From assembly GCF_000213175.1 (NCBI RefSeq), contig NW_009799102.1, positions 1,979,627 to 2,043,626 of the forward strand: DNA of 64,000 bases, written 5' to 3'. The position numbers and the translations under genes are program-made. Source of the stretch: Neurospora tetrasperma FGSC 2508 (lineage: Eukaryota; Ascomycota; Sordariomycetes; Sordariales; Sordariaceae). Of the stretch, positions 13,501-25,243 are shown one piece after another (positions within the stretch are counted from its first letter, which is position 1; the number at the start of each line of letters is the position of its first letter). The notes beneath the pieces were generated by a model. The model searched no databases. It was not told the origin of the DNA and worked only from the letters and a program-made list of their open reading frames with translations.

Positions 13501-15194
13501 GCCTTAAACATTGTTCGAGGTCAAAGAGTGGATTCAGTGAATACTGTGTTCACCATGATATAACTTGGCTCTGGAAAGCCGTTCGATTCGCCACAATGCT
13601 CGCAGATGGCATACTCACGCTTGTCCACTTCTGAGCCCACACTTTCGCTTTTTCTTTCTTCTTTTCTTCGCAGAGTGTCATTAGATCTGCCAAGCAAGAA
13701 GAAGAGACAAGACCGATCGGACGTCCGGTGATGTGTGCGGGATTGTTTGTGGTACGACTTGAACCCACTGAAACAAGGGAGTGGACGATTACCGCCGGCT
13801 TGGGCACAGGCTAAGCGGGAGAGGGATGCGGTCGTGGGCTCTCGAAGACAGTAAGTACAATGTATGCTACATACCGAGATTGGAAAACATCTCGTGTTGT
13901 GGTTGTCGTGGTAGCAATCAGCACGGTTGCTTGCTGGAGGCACGCAGAAGGTCAAGCCACCGAGGCTGTTTTGCAGGAAGACGCACAAATTACTCATTGT
14001 ATATTAGCCATCTCCTCACCGACATCGCACTTTGATGAGGTTTGCTTGCGGTAGACAGGAACGCGGGAAGCATCTGCATCCCGTTATCGAACGACAAAAA
14101 AGAAAACCAACCGGCTAATAGCCCCCTTGTTTGGAGAGGAGTCGCTCAAAAGGTTACGCGGCCGTTTTGAACTTGGCTAACACCAACAGACATATACCCA
14201 ACGCCACAGAACTGGATCCGGTCTCGACCTCTGTATGCCCTGGGACCCTCTATGCTATGGGGAAAGAGCAAGCGGTAGAATGAATGGATGGGTGGATGGA
14301 ATATGGTATGGATCTACGAGGCACAGGAGGGCGCAAGACGCCGGGTCTGTTTCCCTTGAGTCACTAGTGTAACCTTACCACACTTAACAGATAGATTGTG
14401 TGCTCGCTACTGCATGATATGCGGGCAATCACCGCCGCAACCCATCCCGTTTACCAATTTCCCCCGGGTTTTGCATTACAAGCTTATTAGGACAGCTTGT
14501 TATACCCCAGACTTGCCAGGTTGGTGTAGGTTACGGAGTTACATCGGACCGGACCAGCTCTTGTAGGGATTTAGGTAAGCAATCTTTTCCGTTGACGTTA
14601 GCCTTGGCTTGTTCTAGGAGGTCTGTAGGTAAGATGCCTTGGTAGGTGATTTTATTATCTACCTGAGATCCAGCACAGGAACAAGGGTAGTATGGAATAG
14701 TGAACAGATACGGCCAGGGGCTTTAAGTAACGAGTGTTCATTCCACTTACTCCGAGTCCACCTATTCGCCGTTCATCGAGCATGATTCTAGTCAGTTTGT
14801 GGCATTCATGGTGAACGGATGATGCTAAAACGTGTTTCTGAACCATCATCCCATTGACTCTATGTATCTATGAAGTGATCATGCCTTGTGAGGTATCGAG
14901 TGACAGTTTGTCTTTCAGTTTGTCGTACACCTGCCACGCCGACATTCCAACGACATGTGAAGATCGACTCGGTTCCACCACACGTGAGTCTAAAAAGCAC
15001 ATTTATGAGTATGAGCTGGCATCCACCAATCGCAACATTTTGCGTAGAGAGAAAACGACGTAATAACTCAAATACAAGTGTCTATTTTCCTCGATAGTTG
15101 ATTCCCTCGTCACTACATTCCGTGTTCAGAAAAGAGTAGAACATGTTTGACACCCGATATCAGAGGAGCACACAGTTCTGCCTCAGGATATCCA

Positions 15195-15211
15195 TTTTTT
15201 TTTTTTTTTTT
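15195..15211 (+). repeat. Poly-T run of 17
   Basis: Homopolymer T tract in the CRM1-proximal spacer. It is followed by a purine-rich GA microsatellite near 15,278-15,293. Confidence 0.9.
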
Positions 15212-15451
15212 GAGACACAAGTAGAGTGGCAGGAGTAAACTCGCAATAGCAGCAAAAGAAGAACGGAAAAAAAGAAAGAGAGAGAGAGAGAGAAAGGAAA
15301 GGAACGGCGAATCTCACATAGACGGGCACGAGAAAGCCAAGCCAGGGCTATGACAACAGACAAGAAAAAGTGAAGGGGAATAAAAGAAGGTGAAACTGAA
15401 ACAGAGAGTGGAAAGGCAAGTGTATGGAGGTTCATAACCCACAGTGATCTT

Positions 15452-15486
<35 letters not shown>

Positions 15487-15492
15487 ATGTGT
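15452..15492. repeat. (TA)n(TG)n compound microsatellite
   Basis: An alternating TA tract joined to an alternating TG tract, about 40 bp in all. The alternating purine-pyrimidine pattern is expected to be highly length-variable. Confidence 0.95.
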
Positions 15493-16654
15493 AAAAAATA
15501 AAGAACTGAACTCACGCACAACAAATACTAGACACAGACCCACATATATCAAATTACAAGGGAGCAAGGAAATAAGCTCACAGAAGCAACCCAAAGGGGA
15601 ATTCTAAATACTGATAACGCCAAATAAAGCCTCAAGTGACGCAAGGAAGACATAACCGGGTGGAATATTTGAGGTAACTCCAAACGCGGGATAGGGAGTG
15701 TCGGTCTGATCCAGTCCGATTAGGAGACGTGAACCTCGAGAGACGGGACGCGAAACGCCTTGTGTAAATTAGGAAGAGGAAGGAGAGGAGGGTGAAAAAG
15801 AGAAAAGATGCAAAGTGGATAGAAACCCGGTCCAGTCAATTCACCAGGTAGGCACAAAAGTCAATGCCATGTCTCAACATGTGAGTGAAATCACAATTCG
15901 AAGTAAAAGGTGATTGCTAGCTACAGATTAGACCAGTTCTGGAGTGTGAAGAGGAATAGACACCTGCTGTTCTGGCGAACGAACTGCAGTGTGTCAAGAG
16001 AACGATCGAATATTGGACAAGTGCCTAAACTTGTTATAAGTAAGTAGTCGGCATACATTGTAGTGTCCAAGCACCAGACCACCGCAAAGGATGTGCGCAG
16101 GAAGGCGAGCAATGAGGGCACCACGCACCGACTGGCTACTTTGCCGGAACAACCAAGTCGGTCAGCAACACCTTTTCCTTATTCTTGTGTTGTTGACTAC
16201 TCTTCACAATTATCACCCTTGATACCCCGGATGTGAACCAGACAAGCGTACTGCCACCGACCCAATCTTCTTATGATTAACAACACAAAAAGTGAGAGGA
16301 ACAGATACAAGAGGCTGGTAGCATGCTACTCATTCAATAGTATTTGGCTGATTCTAGCGGGTCGGCTCTTGATAAAATGCCGGGTTGGGGTTCATACAAG
16401 AAATACGACTGATTTGGTGACTTACATAAACACAAAAAGAATAAAGAACGCCGCCATATTTCATTTCACAGACCATAGAACTCCCATCCATCGCCACCGA
16501 ATTGGTCGTGATCCTTGCCGCCGCCGCTTCTTTTTCCTTTCGCCATATCACCAGCACCAGCCAGCCCATTCATGTGTGGCTTCTCTGGTGGTACGTCATT
16601 TCGGCGCGACTCGTAAGTCGGCGCAAACTCATTCCTAAGCTCCTCTCCAACTAG

Positions 16655-19600
16655 TCACAGCTCATCGTCCTCGAGCTCGCTGGGTTTCAGCAGGCCGCTA
16701 ACCTTGGATCTCCTCTCGATATCGGCCGCCTTGGCCGCCGTCTCCTGCTGCTCCTTCTCCAGGAGGTAGAGCTCGGCATTGTCGCCGGCGAATTCCCTAA
16801 GGGAGATAAGGAAGTCACGCAACGCGAGGCGGAACTTGTCGTACTGGGTGTTAAGGGTGAAGAGTCCCTCAACAAACGAGGTAATCTGGGCACTGTTTTG
16901 CACTTTTGGTTAGCTCGGTACATTACAAGGTCCAAAGTTGGGGAAGAAAACTTACGGCGTAAGGTTGGCAAAAGCGGTCTGCAGTAAATTACCCACGAAC
17001 ATGGTGAGGAACTCCTTGTTGCTAGTACCTGGCTGGGCCTGATCGGGCTGGTAAATGGGGCCCTGAATCCTTGAGGGCGAGCCATCGGCGGGGTGGACAA
17101 AGTAGAACATGCGCATGAGCAGCATGGACTGGGTCTTGAATCCAGCTTTGTGGTCCTGGTCAGTTAGAACGAAGAACACATCCTGCAGGATGCTGACAAA
17201 GAATTGGTTGAAGAAAGCGTTGGAGGTCTGAACGTCAGTCTTCTCAGCGATGTTGTTGACGAGCTCCAGGCACATGTTAAGGCCCGCAGTCTCAACATCG
17301 CGGTTGTCGTGCTTGCTAGCCCACATGCACGAATCAATAACAAACTTGAACTGACGGTTATCAAGCTTCAAAAGCGCAGGGAAGCAATGAAGGTTGATAG
17401 CGCGGAGGAGGTTGAAGAACTCGACACGGTGTTCGGGGTATTCGGAGAAGTTCTTGTTGATCATGTCCAGCGTGCATTCGAAGACATTCTCCATGATGAT
17501 CGGTACCTGGTCCTCCATCAAAGCCGAGAGCTTAGTGATCATAGCGGTCATAGCCCTCAAGACCTCAGCATCACGAGCACCAGGAACGTTGCGGTTGTAG
17601 TCAACAAGCACCGAATCCAAGAGAGGAGGCACCATCTGCTCCCGCACGGCCTGGAGGTCCTCAGCCTTGTCGACATAGGTCTCAATAAGCTTGAGAATTT
17701 CCTTCTTGATGGTTCGGAGCCCGCGGACCTTGGGCATCTTTGTAGCAATCTCACCCTCGCGAGCAACAGCCTCAGAAATCAGCTGACTGGTGGCGGCATA
17801 CATCTGAAGCATGTCGCTATAGAGGTTGCCGATCTGAGGAAAGAAATAGGTACCAATAGATGAGCATGCCGAGACGTTGGTCTTCATGATGTTGCCAATA
17901 ACCTTGATGGTGTCCGCATCCTGGAGGATGTTAGGGTTAAGGCTAGCTTGCCTGATAATCTCCTGCCACGCCATGTTGGGAATCTGCATGAGCTCAGAAA
18001 GCAGCCTTTCCTGCTGGTGCCTGTTGCCTTGAGCAGCTACCATGTAGCCGCAAGCCTCATAGAAAGTATGAACCTGTTGAGGAGTCAAGTCGCAAGTGAT
18101 CTTGCCAAGGTCCCTGATGATCTCCTCAATGAAAGGCTGAGACTCGCTAGGCTGGAGCGCAACAAAGTGGCGTCTGCAAGACTTGGCAATCTTGATAAAA
18201 GTATCGCAGGCCATGTCCTGGACACCCTCGTGAGACTCGTGCATGAATTCGAACAGCTTGTTGACGACCGTCTTGAGGAACTTCCAATGCGCCTTGAGGA
18301 AACGGGGATACTGTCCGACAATGTACATGATGTTACTGGCGACGACGGCCTTGTTATCTTTGCCCCGCTTCATTTCGGTCAGTCCAAGAAGATCCTTGAT
18401 AACAGTAACAAGGAACCTCTTCTCCGTCTCTTCGTTCATGGCGAGAGAAATAGAACCAATCGCCCAGCAGAGGACGTTGCAGTTGTGCCATGACCATTCG
18501 GATCCATCGACTTGGCGTGCGAGCTTGTCGGTCATAATCTGCTCGGTGTCGACCACATCCAAATGGGTGAGATAAACGAGACACTCGCGGATGGTCTTGT
18601 AAAGCTGAACAGTGTCGGTTTCCTTGACAAACTCGCGGACAATCTCGCCCTCGTCGTTCTCAACAATGAGGACTTCTTCGGGGCGCACCATCTTCTCAAT
18701 CATGACAACACGCAGGTTGGAAAGAATCTCGTTGTACTTGTGCTTGCGGAGAGGGTAGTTGTTGAGCAGAGCGGGGTTCGGGGCGCCGCTGGTCTGCAGA
18801 CCACCGCTAAGAAGAGGGTTCATATCGGAAAGGGGCAAGGCCTGCATCTCCTCATAGAGCTCCTGGACGAGCTTGAGCCAGTAGTCGAGGCAGATCTTGA
18901 AGATTTCGCGGTCTTCAATCTGCGAAATTCTGATTAGGTAATAGTGACCATGTGTAAGAAAGTCACGGTTCGGCAGGTTTTCGATGAGCTAGATACCATA
19001 TTAGTACTACGATCATGAGGTCACAAATCTCAGCTACTTACGGGCAGGTGCATGCCAAAGAAATTGCAAAGGAACAGCGCCAAGTTCTGGATGAATTCCT
19101 GGTCGCGAGAGTTGCTGGCCGGGTAGGTCGCCTTCAAGTCCATGCTGAGAGGAATGATGTTGGAAATGGTCGTCAGGACCTCGGTGAACATCTTGATGAG
19201 GGCCTCGCCATAGTTGGGCTGTTGGCCCGTAGGACCTCCTATTTGCAAACCACCAATCTCGGTCAAACACTGGAGGGTAATGTTTCGGAACTCGGGAACC
19301 TCCAAGAAACGCGTCCTAAGGGTTTCAATAAGAGGGGTCTCGAAGATATAACCGAGAGGGATCCAGTTGCAGAAGCGCAACAGGGTTTCGAGGGTGGCCT
19401 TGATAAGGCTAGGCTGGTTGGCAGAGTTGAGAACTTCCTGGCAAAGCTGGAAAATCTGCGAGAACTCGGCGCACATGGTGGTCTTGAGGTTCCGTGTCTT
19501 TGTCGACGTCATCTGCTCCGCGGAATAGTCGAAGACCTCTTCGGAGAGGAGTCGCAGAATGATCATGTTGTTCTCGCAGATCGAAAGGCTCGAGCGAGAG

Positions 19601-20294
19601 GCAGAGATAATCTCGTTGATGAAGGTAGGCCAGTTATGAGGCCACTCTTGCTTGAGGACGGAGACGAGAACAAGGTTAAGCTTGTTGAGCAGGACACGGT
19701 GGGCCTTGAGAAGCTCTTCGGAACTCGAACATTGGAGGATATACTGAACGACAAAGTTGCGGATACCTGAGAGAGAGAGAGAGAGAGAAAAGTTAGCTAC
19801 TGGGGGAGCATCAAGCTTTCAATAAGCCAATGTTTTCACGTACCATGACACTGCTCGCGGGGGAGCACCTTCCACCTCGTCATAATCACATTGTCGAGGA
19901 CCTGTAACCCCAAGTCTACAAACCCTGTCAGTATATGACATTCTGGATATGAACTGTTTGGTACGTGGGCGGGATTGACGGACACTTTGTCTGCTCGTAC
20001 GTGGCCTTCTGGAGGATCTCGTCGACCATCAACCAGGCATCGGGATCTTCCTTGAACTGTTTGAAGGATGCTATGTTAGCCCTGGTTGTCAGGACAAAGG
20101 AGGGTCGAGTTTGGCTATTGGCAGACATACCTGGTTCAGGACGGTTTGGGCCTGAGCTTGCTGTTCAAGCAGAAAACAGAACGTCAGCATCTACACAGGG
20201 CGAACCAGAATCCGGCGTCGTTATTTACCGTCTCGCCGCGACCTTCATAGAAGGTGCGGACTTGGTTGTCCAGTTCCTCGATGGAGAGGGGCAT
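16655..20294 (-). CDS. Exportin-1 / CRM1 nuclear export receptor
   Basis: The importin-beta-type karyopherin that exports proteins carrying leucine-rich signals, and many RNPs, through nuclear pores with Ran-GTP. Seven exons: 20294..20229, 20160..20131, 20056..19984, 19915..19844, 19766..19042, 18988..16956, 16892..16655; total 3,237 nt, 1,078 aa, the usual CRM1 length (about 1,070-1,085). It starts [15 protein letters not shown] and ends in an acidic tail SELEDDEL, as in the family. The N-terminal importin-beta region carries [15 protein letters not shown]. The NES-binding groove around residues 515-560 carries [20 protein letters not shown], nearly identical across eukaryotes. At the position of human Cys528 and yeast Thr539 this protein has Thr526. 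One donor is GTCCGT (19983), one GTAAAT and the rest ordinary. The two smallest exons, 30 and 66 nt, are near the 5' end. Identification is certain. Confidence 0.98.
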
Positions 20295-22250
20295 GGTCGC
20301 GTTCCTCTACTGGGTTGGGATGCAGAGGGGTTGGTAGCAAGGTAGGTACAGCGGGTAGCTGAACAGTGGATAGTGTCGAGCAAGATGGGTTTGCTGCTAC
20401 CAAAGTTCGGCGAGACGAATGGGAGGAGATCGACAGCTCGTTGCTGGTCTGGCGGGGAGAAAAGGACTAAGGTAGATGGAGGGATTGCGAGGGTGAGGGG
20501 TGTTTGGTTCCAGACGTGGTGTGTGATGGCCTGCTAGGTCCAGGTCTGTTTGGTTGTCCGGGTCACGGTGCGTGCCAAACGAAACGAAGCGAAGCGCAGC
20601 TGGTTTGACGGCCGGCGGGTTGCTGGGGCCGGGAGATGGAATGAATAATCCAGACGGGGAGGAGACGTGGGGCACAATCGTCGTAGTCGCGAGCCTGGAG
20701 CGAGAGAAAGGAAACAACGAACGGGTCGAGTCGGGTTGTTGTGTTGGCGTTTTTGCGAGTGTTGCGTGCCGTTGATCAGTGCAAGTCAAAAGGTTCAGTT
20801 TGGCAAAAAAATGAAGCGAACCTCGAGGCTGCAGAAGTGCAAGAGGCGTGAAGGGGCCTGCGCGCGGCGGTGCAGTGGGATGTGCACTTCAATTTGCAGT
20901 GGGATGACGGAGGTTATGGAGCTGGAGCTGGACTGGAGCATTGCATTGAGAATCGGGTCGAAAGCCCAGAAAGGCCGAACCGTGATGGACCCCACCAGCC
21001 TCCCGTTCCGATTTGGCATGCACGTCCACCAGGACGCCCTTGTTCGTTGCGGAGGTTGACGGATGTTGAGGTGACGCCCTCCGCGCGCGCTCGCTGGACC
21101 ATTCGACTGGACCACGGGATTCCGCGCCTCTGGGACGGCTTCCCTTTCCAGTCCCGCGTTCTTTTCACATCTCACCACTGGGATCACGTCGGGTTCCAGA
21201 TGCCGTCCGCGCAACCCAAAACGGTATTTATCTGCTTGTAGTCTTGACAGCAGCCCAAAGCCATCCAACCGAGACCCATCGTGGGCTTTCCGAGAACAGT
21301 TCTTGTCGATGATTTCAGCATGATTGTTTCTTCCCAAAGGGCATCAAATGAATGTATATCTGGTAATTTATGCTTGGTTGCTAGGTATTTAACTTGGGAT
21401 AACACACTGCTTGTAGATACTTCAGAAGCTCACAAAGTCCGCTCTTGTCCTAACGAACAGACCTAGGTAATACTATGGATTTCACCACCGTTCCATATAT
21501 ACCAACATACATATGTCAGCATTAACGGACCTTCTGCTACCCAAGTCTGGACAATTCAAACACAGCTCTTGAAATTCTACACTACATAGGCCGACCGGAT
21601 ATAGCTATCCTGAGATATATCCGCATCTTCACTGCGGCCCATCTATCCGGTACAGCTGCTATGTACATCACTTGATAGCTCCGTATCAATGTTTCCCCAG
21701 TGGAGATGCCCAGGCGTCAGGATTGCCCCGCTTTTGCTACCCTGGATTGTCCAAGACGAGGACGAAAAGCTCCAGGCGTACCGGCTGTTCAGTTGAGGTT
21801 TGCTCGTCGAGCCTCGGCACTTACTTCCCTTCCCTTCTCCAACGTACACTATGTCCCTTTCACTGTTAGACTCCTTATCAAGGACACCCCCGGATCGCTG
21901 GCATGTCCCAGTAGAGGTAGTGGCAGCATATCAACCGCATTGCAGCGGATAGTGACCAGTAGTACATAATGCAACCACTCATGCAAGGGTTACCATTGAG
22001 GGACGAGACTCCATTCGCAACATGTGGGGAAGGGGGTGTTCCTTTCTTCTACACGGCCCTCTTGCACCCCCAGCACGTCACTGCACTCTGCAACTTTGTT
22101 AGGCAGTTTTCACAGTTTCATATATTCAAATCCGCTTGCAGATCCATCAGGGACCTCTTCTTCAATCAACAAAATCCAGCATGGTATATCGTGACTCCAA
22201 AATGACTCCGGCTTTTTATATACACCACGTTCCTACACTACACCCCACTT
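20295..22250. other. CRM1 promoter region and spacer
   Basis: No supported gene. The first few hundred bases must hold the CRM1 promoter and leader on the minus strand. A 180-codon minus-strand frame (21337..20795) looks like chance: it is overlapped by open frames on the other strand and has no family signature. The far end, near 22.2 kb, is probably the 3' UTR of the aminotransferase. Confidence 0.55.
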
Positions 22251-23542
22251 CTAAGCCTTTTGATAACCGCACTCGGACAGACCCTCCTCAAGAGCCTTGA
22301 TGGCCTTCTCGACATGGCCTCTGCTAGGATCCAACACACTGACGCCCATGTGGCCAAAACGGATGTACTTGGCCGCGATGGCCTTGTGGATGCCACCGGC
22401 GAACACAACGCCCCTCGAAGCGAGCTTGGGGAGGAGCTCAGCGCCCTTGACGGTCTCGGGAAGGTAGATGGCGGTCATGCCGTGGGCCTGGTCATCAGGG
22501 TTGGCGGCGACCTGCTTGAGGCCGAGAGCAGCAACGGCCGCCTTGATCTTGTCCGAAGCCGCCTTGTGGGCCGCGAACCTTTCCTTGACACCCTGGGCGA
22601 CGATCTGGGTAAGGGCGGTATGGAGGGCGCGAACGAGCTGGGGAGAAGGAGTGGCGAAGTAAGAGGGCTTCTTGGCCTCGTAGTTCTGCATGACTGTAGT
22701 TCGCACGCATCATACATTAGCAAGTGGTATCAAAAGGGTAGATTGTAACGTGAAGTGGTACTCACTGGGAAGCCAGTTCTTCATTGAAGCAAAGTAAGAG
22801 GTAGGTGGGGTCTGGCGGTTCTGGAAGGCCTGGATGGCGCGACCGCTGAACATGGAGATAGAGAGACCGGCAGGGCAGCCGATGGCTTTCTGGGAGGCAG
22901 TGACAACACCGTCGAGCTTCCAGGCATCAAAGTCAATCTCCTCACAGGCGACGGAGCAGACACCATCGACAATGACGAGGGTGTCGGGGGAAACCCTGTG
23001 GACAAGCTCGGAAAGGTTCTTGAGCTCGCTGAGGACACCAGTAGAGGTATCGACGTGAGTGACGGTGAGGAGCTTGTACTTCTTCTCCGAAAGAGCCTTC
23101 TCAATCTCAGGGAGCTGAGGGCGGCTGCCGGGCTCGGCAGAGATCTGGGTGACGTTGGCGCCGTAGACCTTCAAGCAGTCGGCGAAGCCATCGCCAAAGT
23201 AACCGGTGCTAAGCACGAGCGCATCCTCACCAGGCTCGATCAGGTTGGCGGCAACGAGATCCCAACCTAGGGTACCGGAGCCGGACAGGACGAAAGGCTG
23301 AGCGGAGGGGTCCGTGGTCTGGAACAGCTTGCGCAGCATCGACAGGGTCTCGCCGAAGACAGCAACAAAGCCAGGCCCGACATGGCTCTCGCTGTTGCAA
23401 ATATGGTCAGCCAATTCCAGGTGGTTGGTTGGTTTGCGCCGTTCGGATCTCACCTGTAGTGGCTCATGGAGTTGAGGACAGCATCGTCGAACTCGATGGG
23501 GCCGGGAATAAGGAGGGTCGGGTGCTCAGGCTGGGTAGACAT
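22251..23542 (-). CDS. Alanine-glyoxylate aminotransferase (class V PLP enzyme)
   Basis: Transfers the amino group of alanine to glyoxylate, giving glycine and pyruvate, in glyoxylate detoxification and glycine synthesis. Exons 23542..23454, 23391..22766, 22693..22251; 1,158 nt, 385 aa, the length of yeast Agx1. Introns are 62 and 72 nt with GTGAGA and GTGAGT donors. The N-terminus has LLIPGPIEFDDAVLNSMSHYS, the PLP phosphate loop is SGSGTLGWD, and Asp in IVDGVCSVACEEIDFD precedes the Schiff-base lysine, Lys198, in TASQKAIGCPAG. The C-terminal domain holds FAGGIHKAIAAKYIRFGHMG. There is no C-terminal peroxisomal SKL-type tripeptide (it ends YQKA). The frame stays open for 102 codons upstream to Met at 23848, with another Met at 23725. 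That stretch is Arg/Ser-rich and could be a mitochondrial presequence. I chose the start giving the yeast-length protein. Confidence 0.93.
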
Positions 23543-25243
23543 GTTGGCTGGAGTGGTGTCGGTGGTGAGGGCGCGGGTTTGTGTCTTGGGCAAGAGAGAG
23601 GTGTCGATGTTGTCCGGATGTCTCTCGACGGTATAAGGAGTGTTGAGTGGGTAATCGGGGGCGAGGTGACGGGAGATCAGGGACAGCCGAGCGGGGGAGT
23701 CGACCGGGCCGCTGGAGCGGGGCATCGATGATGTTATTCCCGTGAGTACCGATGACCGCCGAAGCGCCGAGCGTACAAGAGACGTTGAGTGTGCCAGTTT
23801 GGAAGGCGCTGGGAGCGTTATGCAGGACTCCTCCACCTGGTTCCCCAAACTACTTAGGTACCTAATGCGGCTGTTCCAAGTGTTGATGCTAAGTAGGTCG
23901 TAGACTTGTAGTGGCTGTTACCGAGCTCAGTCTTCAGTTACAAGTCAAGCCCAAGAGGAAGTCGGTCAGAGTCAAAGACACAACTTCTGAACGCAATCAA
24001 GGGGGGAAAAAAAAAAAAAAAATTGAAGGAAGGAATGGACCACAAAACGTGTGCCGAAGCGGAATTATGAATCTACCGCCAGCTAAATAGACTAAAGTAC
24101 TTTTATAGCGACTACAGACATGAGATTCCGAGCCAAGTCCGCGTTCCAGATGAGAATGGCATTTCGGGGGGCAATTCTGGCGTCCCCTGAATGGGTGCGC
24201 TGGCCATGCTGGCGGCGGCGCGGCGGGTGCCGTCAACCGATTCGGTACTTGTGCCTCGACGCTCTTGACTCCGCCGGGGTCGGAACTGCTGACAGGCCCG
24301 GGGACCCTGCACACCAAGTCGGACGAGAATGTCACAAGATGTTGTAGAACAGTCAGCGTCGCGGAAGGGCCGGGGGGTCGGATTCTACCCTCAGGTGAGG
24401 TTGGGGGCGCGAGGCTCAAAATGCGGGGATAAGGTACATAGAGGTAGTGTACACATCAATGCTGGTTTGTTTGTTAGCGCGGGACACGCCCCACATCCTT
24501 CCACAGGGGGGTGACACGGTCAGAAAGGTCTAATCGTGCGATTTGATTGGCCGAAATCGCTAGATTTCAATGTTAGAACGAGTTGATAGAAGGGATTCAC
24601 ACACACGCACACAAACCTCTTATTCTAGCCAAAAACCACTAGAATCACCAATCATTCACTATTTTCACTTTATTACCTCCTATAATCGGTATAATTATAA
24701 TGCATTTACTCTTTGTCATTCCCCCTGTTCAAAACCCCTGTAAGTAGGTACCAAGCTAACGAACAAACCAGGGGTGATGTGTACATAGGGGCGTTAGGTT
24801 GTGTCAACTTAAGCCTCCTCCCCCACTCTATCAGCTTGCCCGACAAGGTCCGCGCGAGTCTCCACCCACCAGCTCCCCTCCGTCACTTTGGTTCCCGTCT
24901 GTCACTTCTTGTCACCAAATCGCACTGCAGCCCACCGACGCAAGCTCCGAGCTCGAGACGTCGACAATAACATCGACGACCAGACGCATCATCATTATTG
25001 TCCATTATCCATCTCCCGGCCAATTGGTTGGTTTTTTTTTTTGTCGCCAAATGGACAACACCGAATAATACCATAATACGAATCAGTCCACAAGTTGCCT
25101 GACCGACAACGCCAGTTCCTTGTACTGGAACCTCGACGGCTTCCAGCACACGTCGGCATCTTCACGGCGCCTCCTTCTTACATACACCAACTTTCTCAGC
25201 CACCTTCTAGAAATCCTCAAGCGCGTCCGAACAAACCGCCAAA
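23543..25243. other. Spacer between divergent AGX1-like and VPS29 genes
   Basis: Shared 5' region of two divergently transcribed genes. The AGX-proximal 306 bp is open in frame with the aminotransferase (see findings). A poly-A tract lies near 24,007-24,022. The 24,571-24,727 segment is AT-rich and may be an old solo LTR (listed separately). No other gene is supported. Confidence 0.6.
24571..24727. mobile_element. Possible solo LTR remnant, copia-like (weak)
   Basis: A 157-bp segment, much more AT-rich than its surroundings, begins with TGTTAGAACGAG and is flanked on both sides by the same five bases, TTCAA (24566-24570 and 24728-24732). That would fit a solo long terminal repeat with a 5-bp target duplication. 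However, the right end is TG rather than the canonical CA, no internal region or partner LTR is seen, and a five-base match can occur by chance. If real it is an old fossil. Confidence 0.2.

Larger units (their letters stand above)
7115..16654. other. 9.5-kb spacer without a supported gene
   Basis: The first 1-1.3 kb is probably the leader and promoter of the minus-strand gene starting at 7,114. The pyrimidine-rich minus strand there leaves a 225-codon open frame (8377..7700) of low-complexity Ser/Leu composition, which I do not call a gene. From 10.6 to 13.4 kb several 90-250-codon plus-strand frames overlap in different phases, with no recognisable domain and no joining introns I could support. 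Microsatellites are listed separately. The last few hundred bases are probably the 3' UTR of CRM1. Confidence 0.55.

Noticed and set aside
17204-17863. 219-codon plus-strand frame, and similar ones at 18.5-19.8 kb
   Set aside because: Antisense shadows of the well-supported CRM1 exons.
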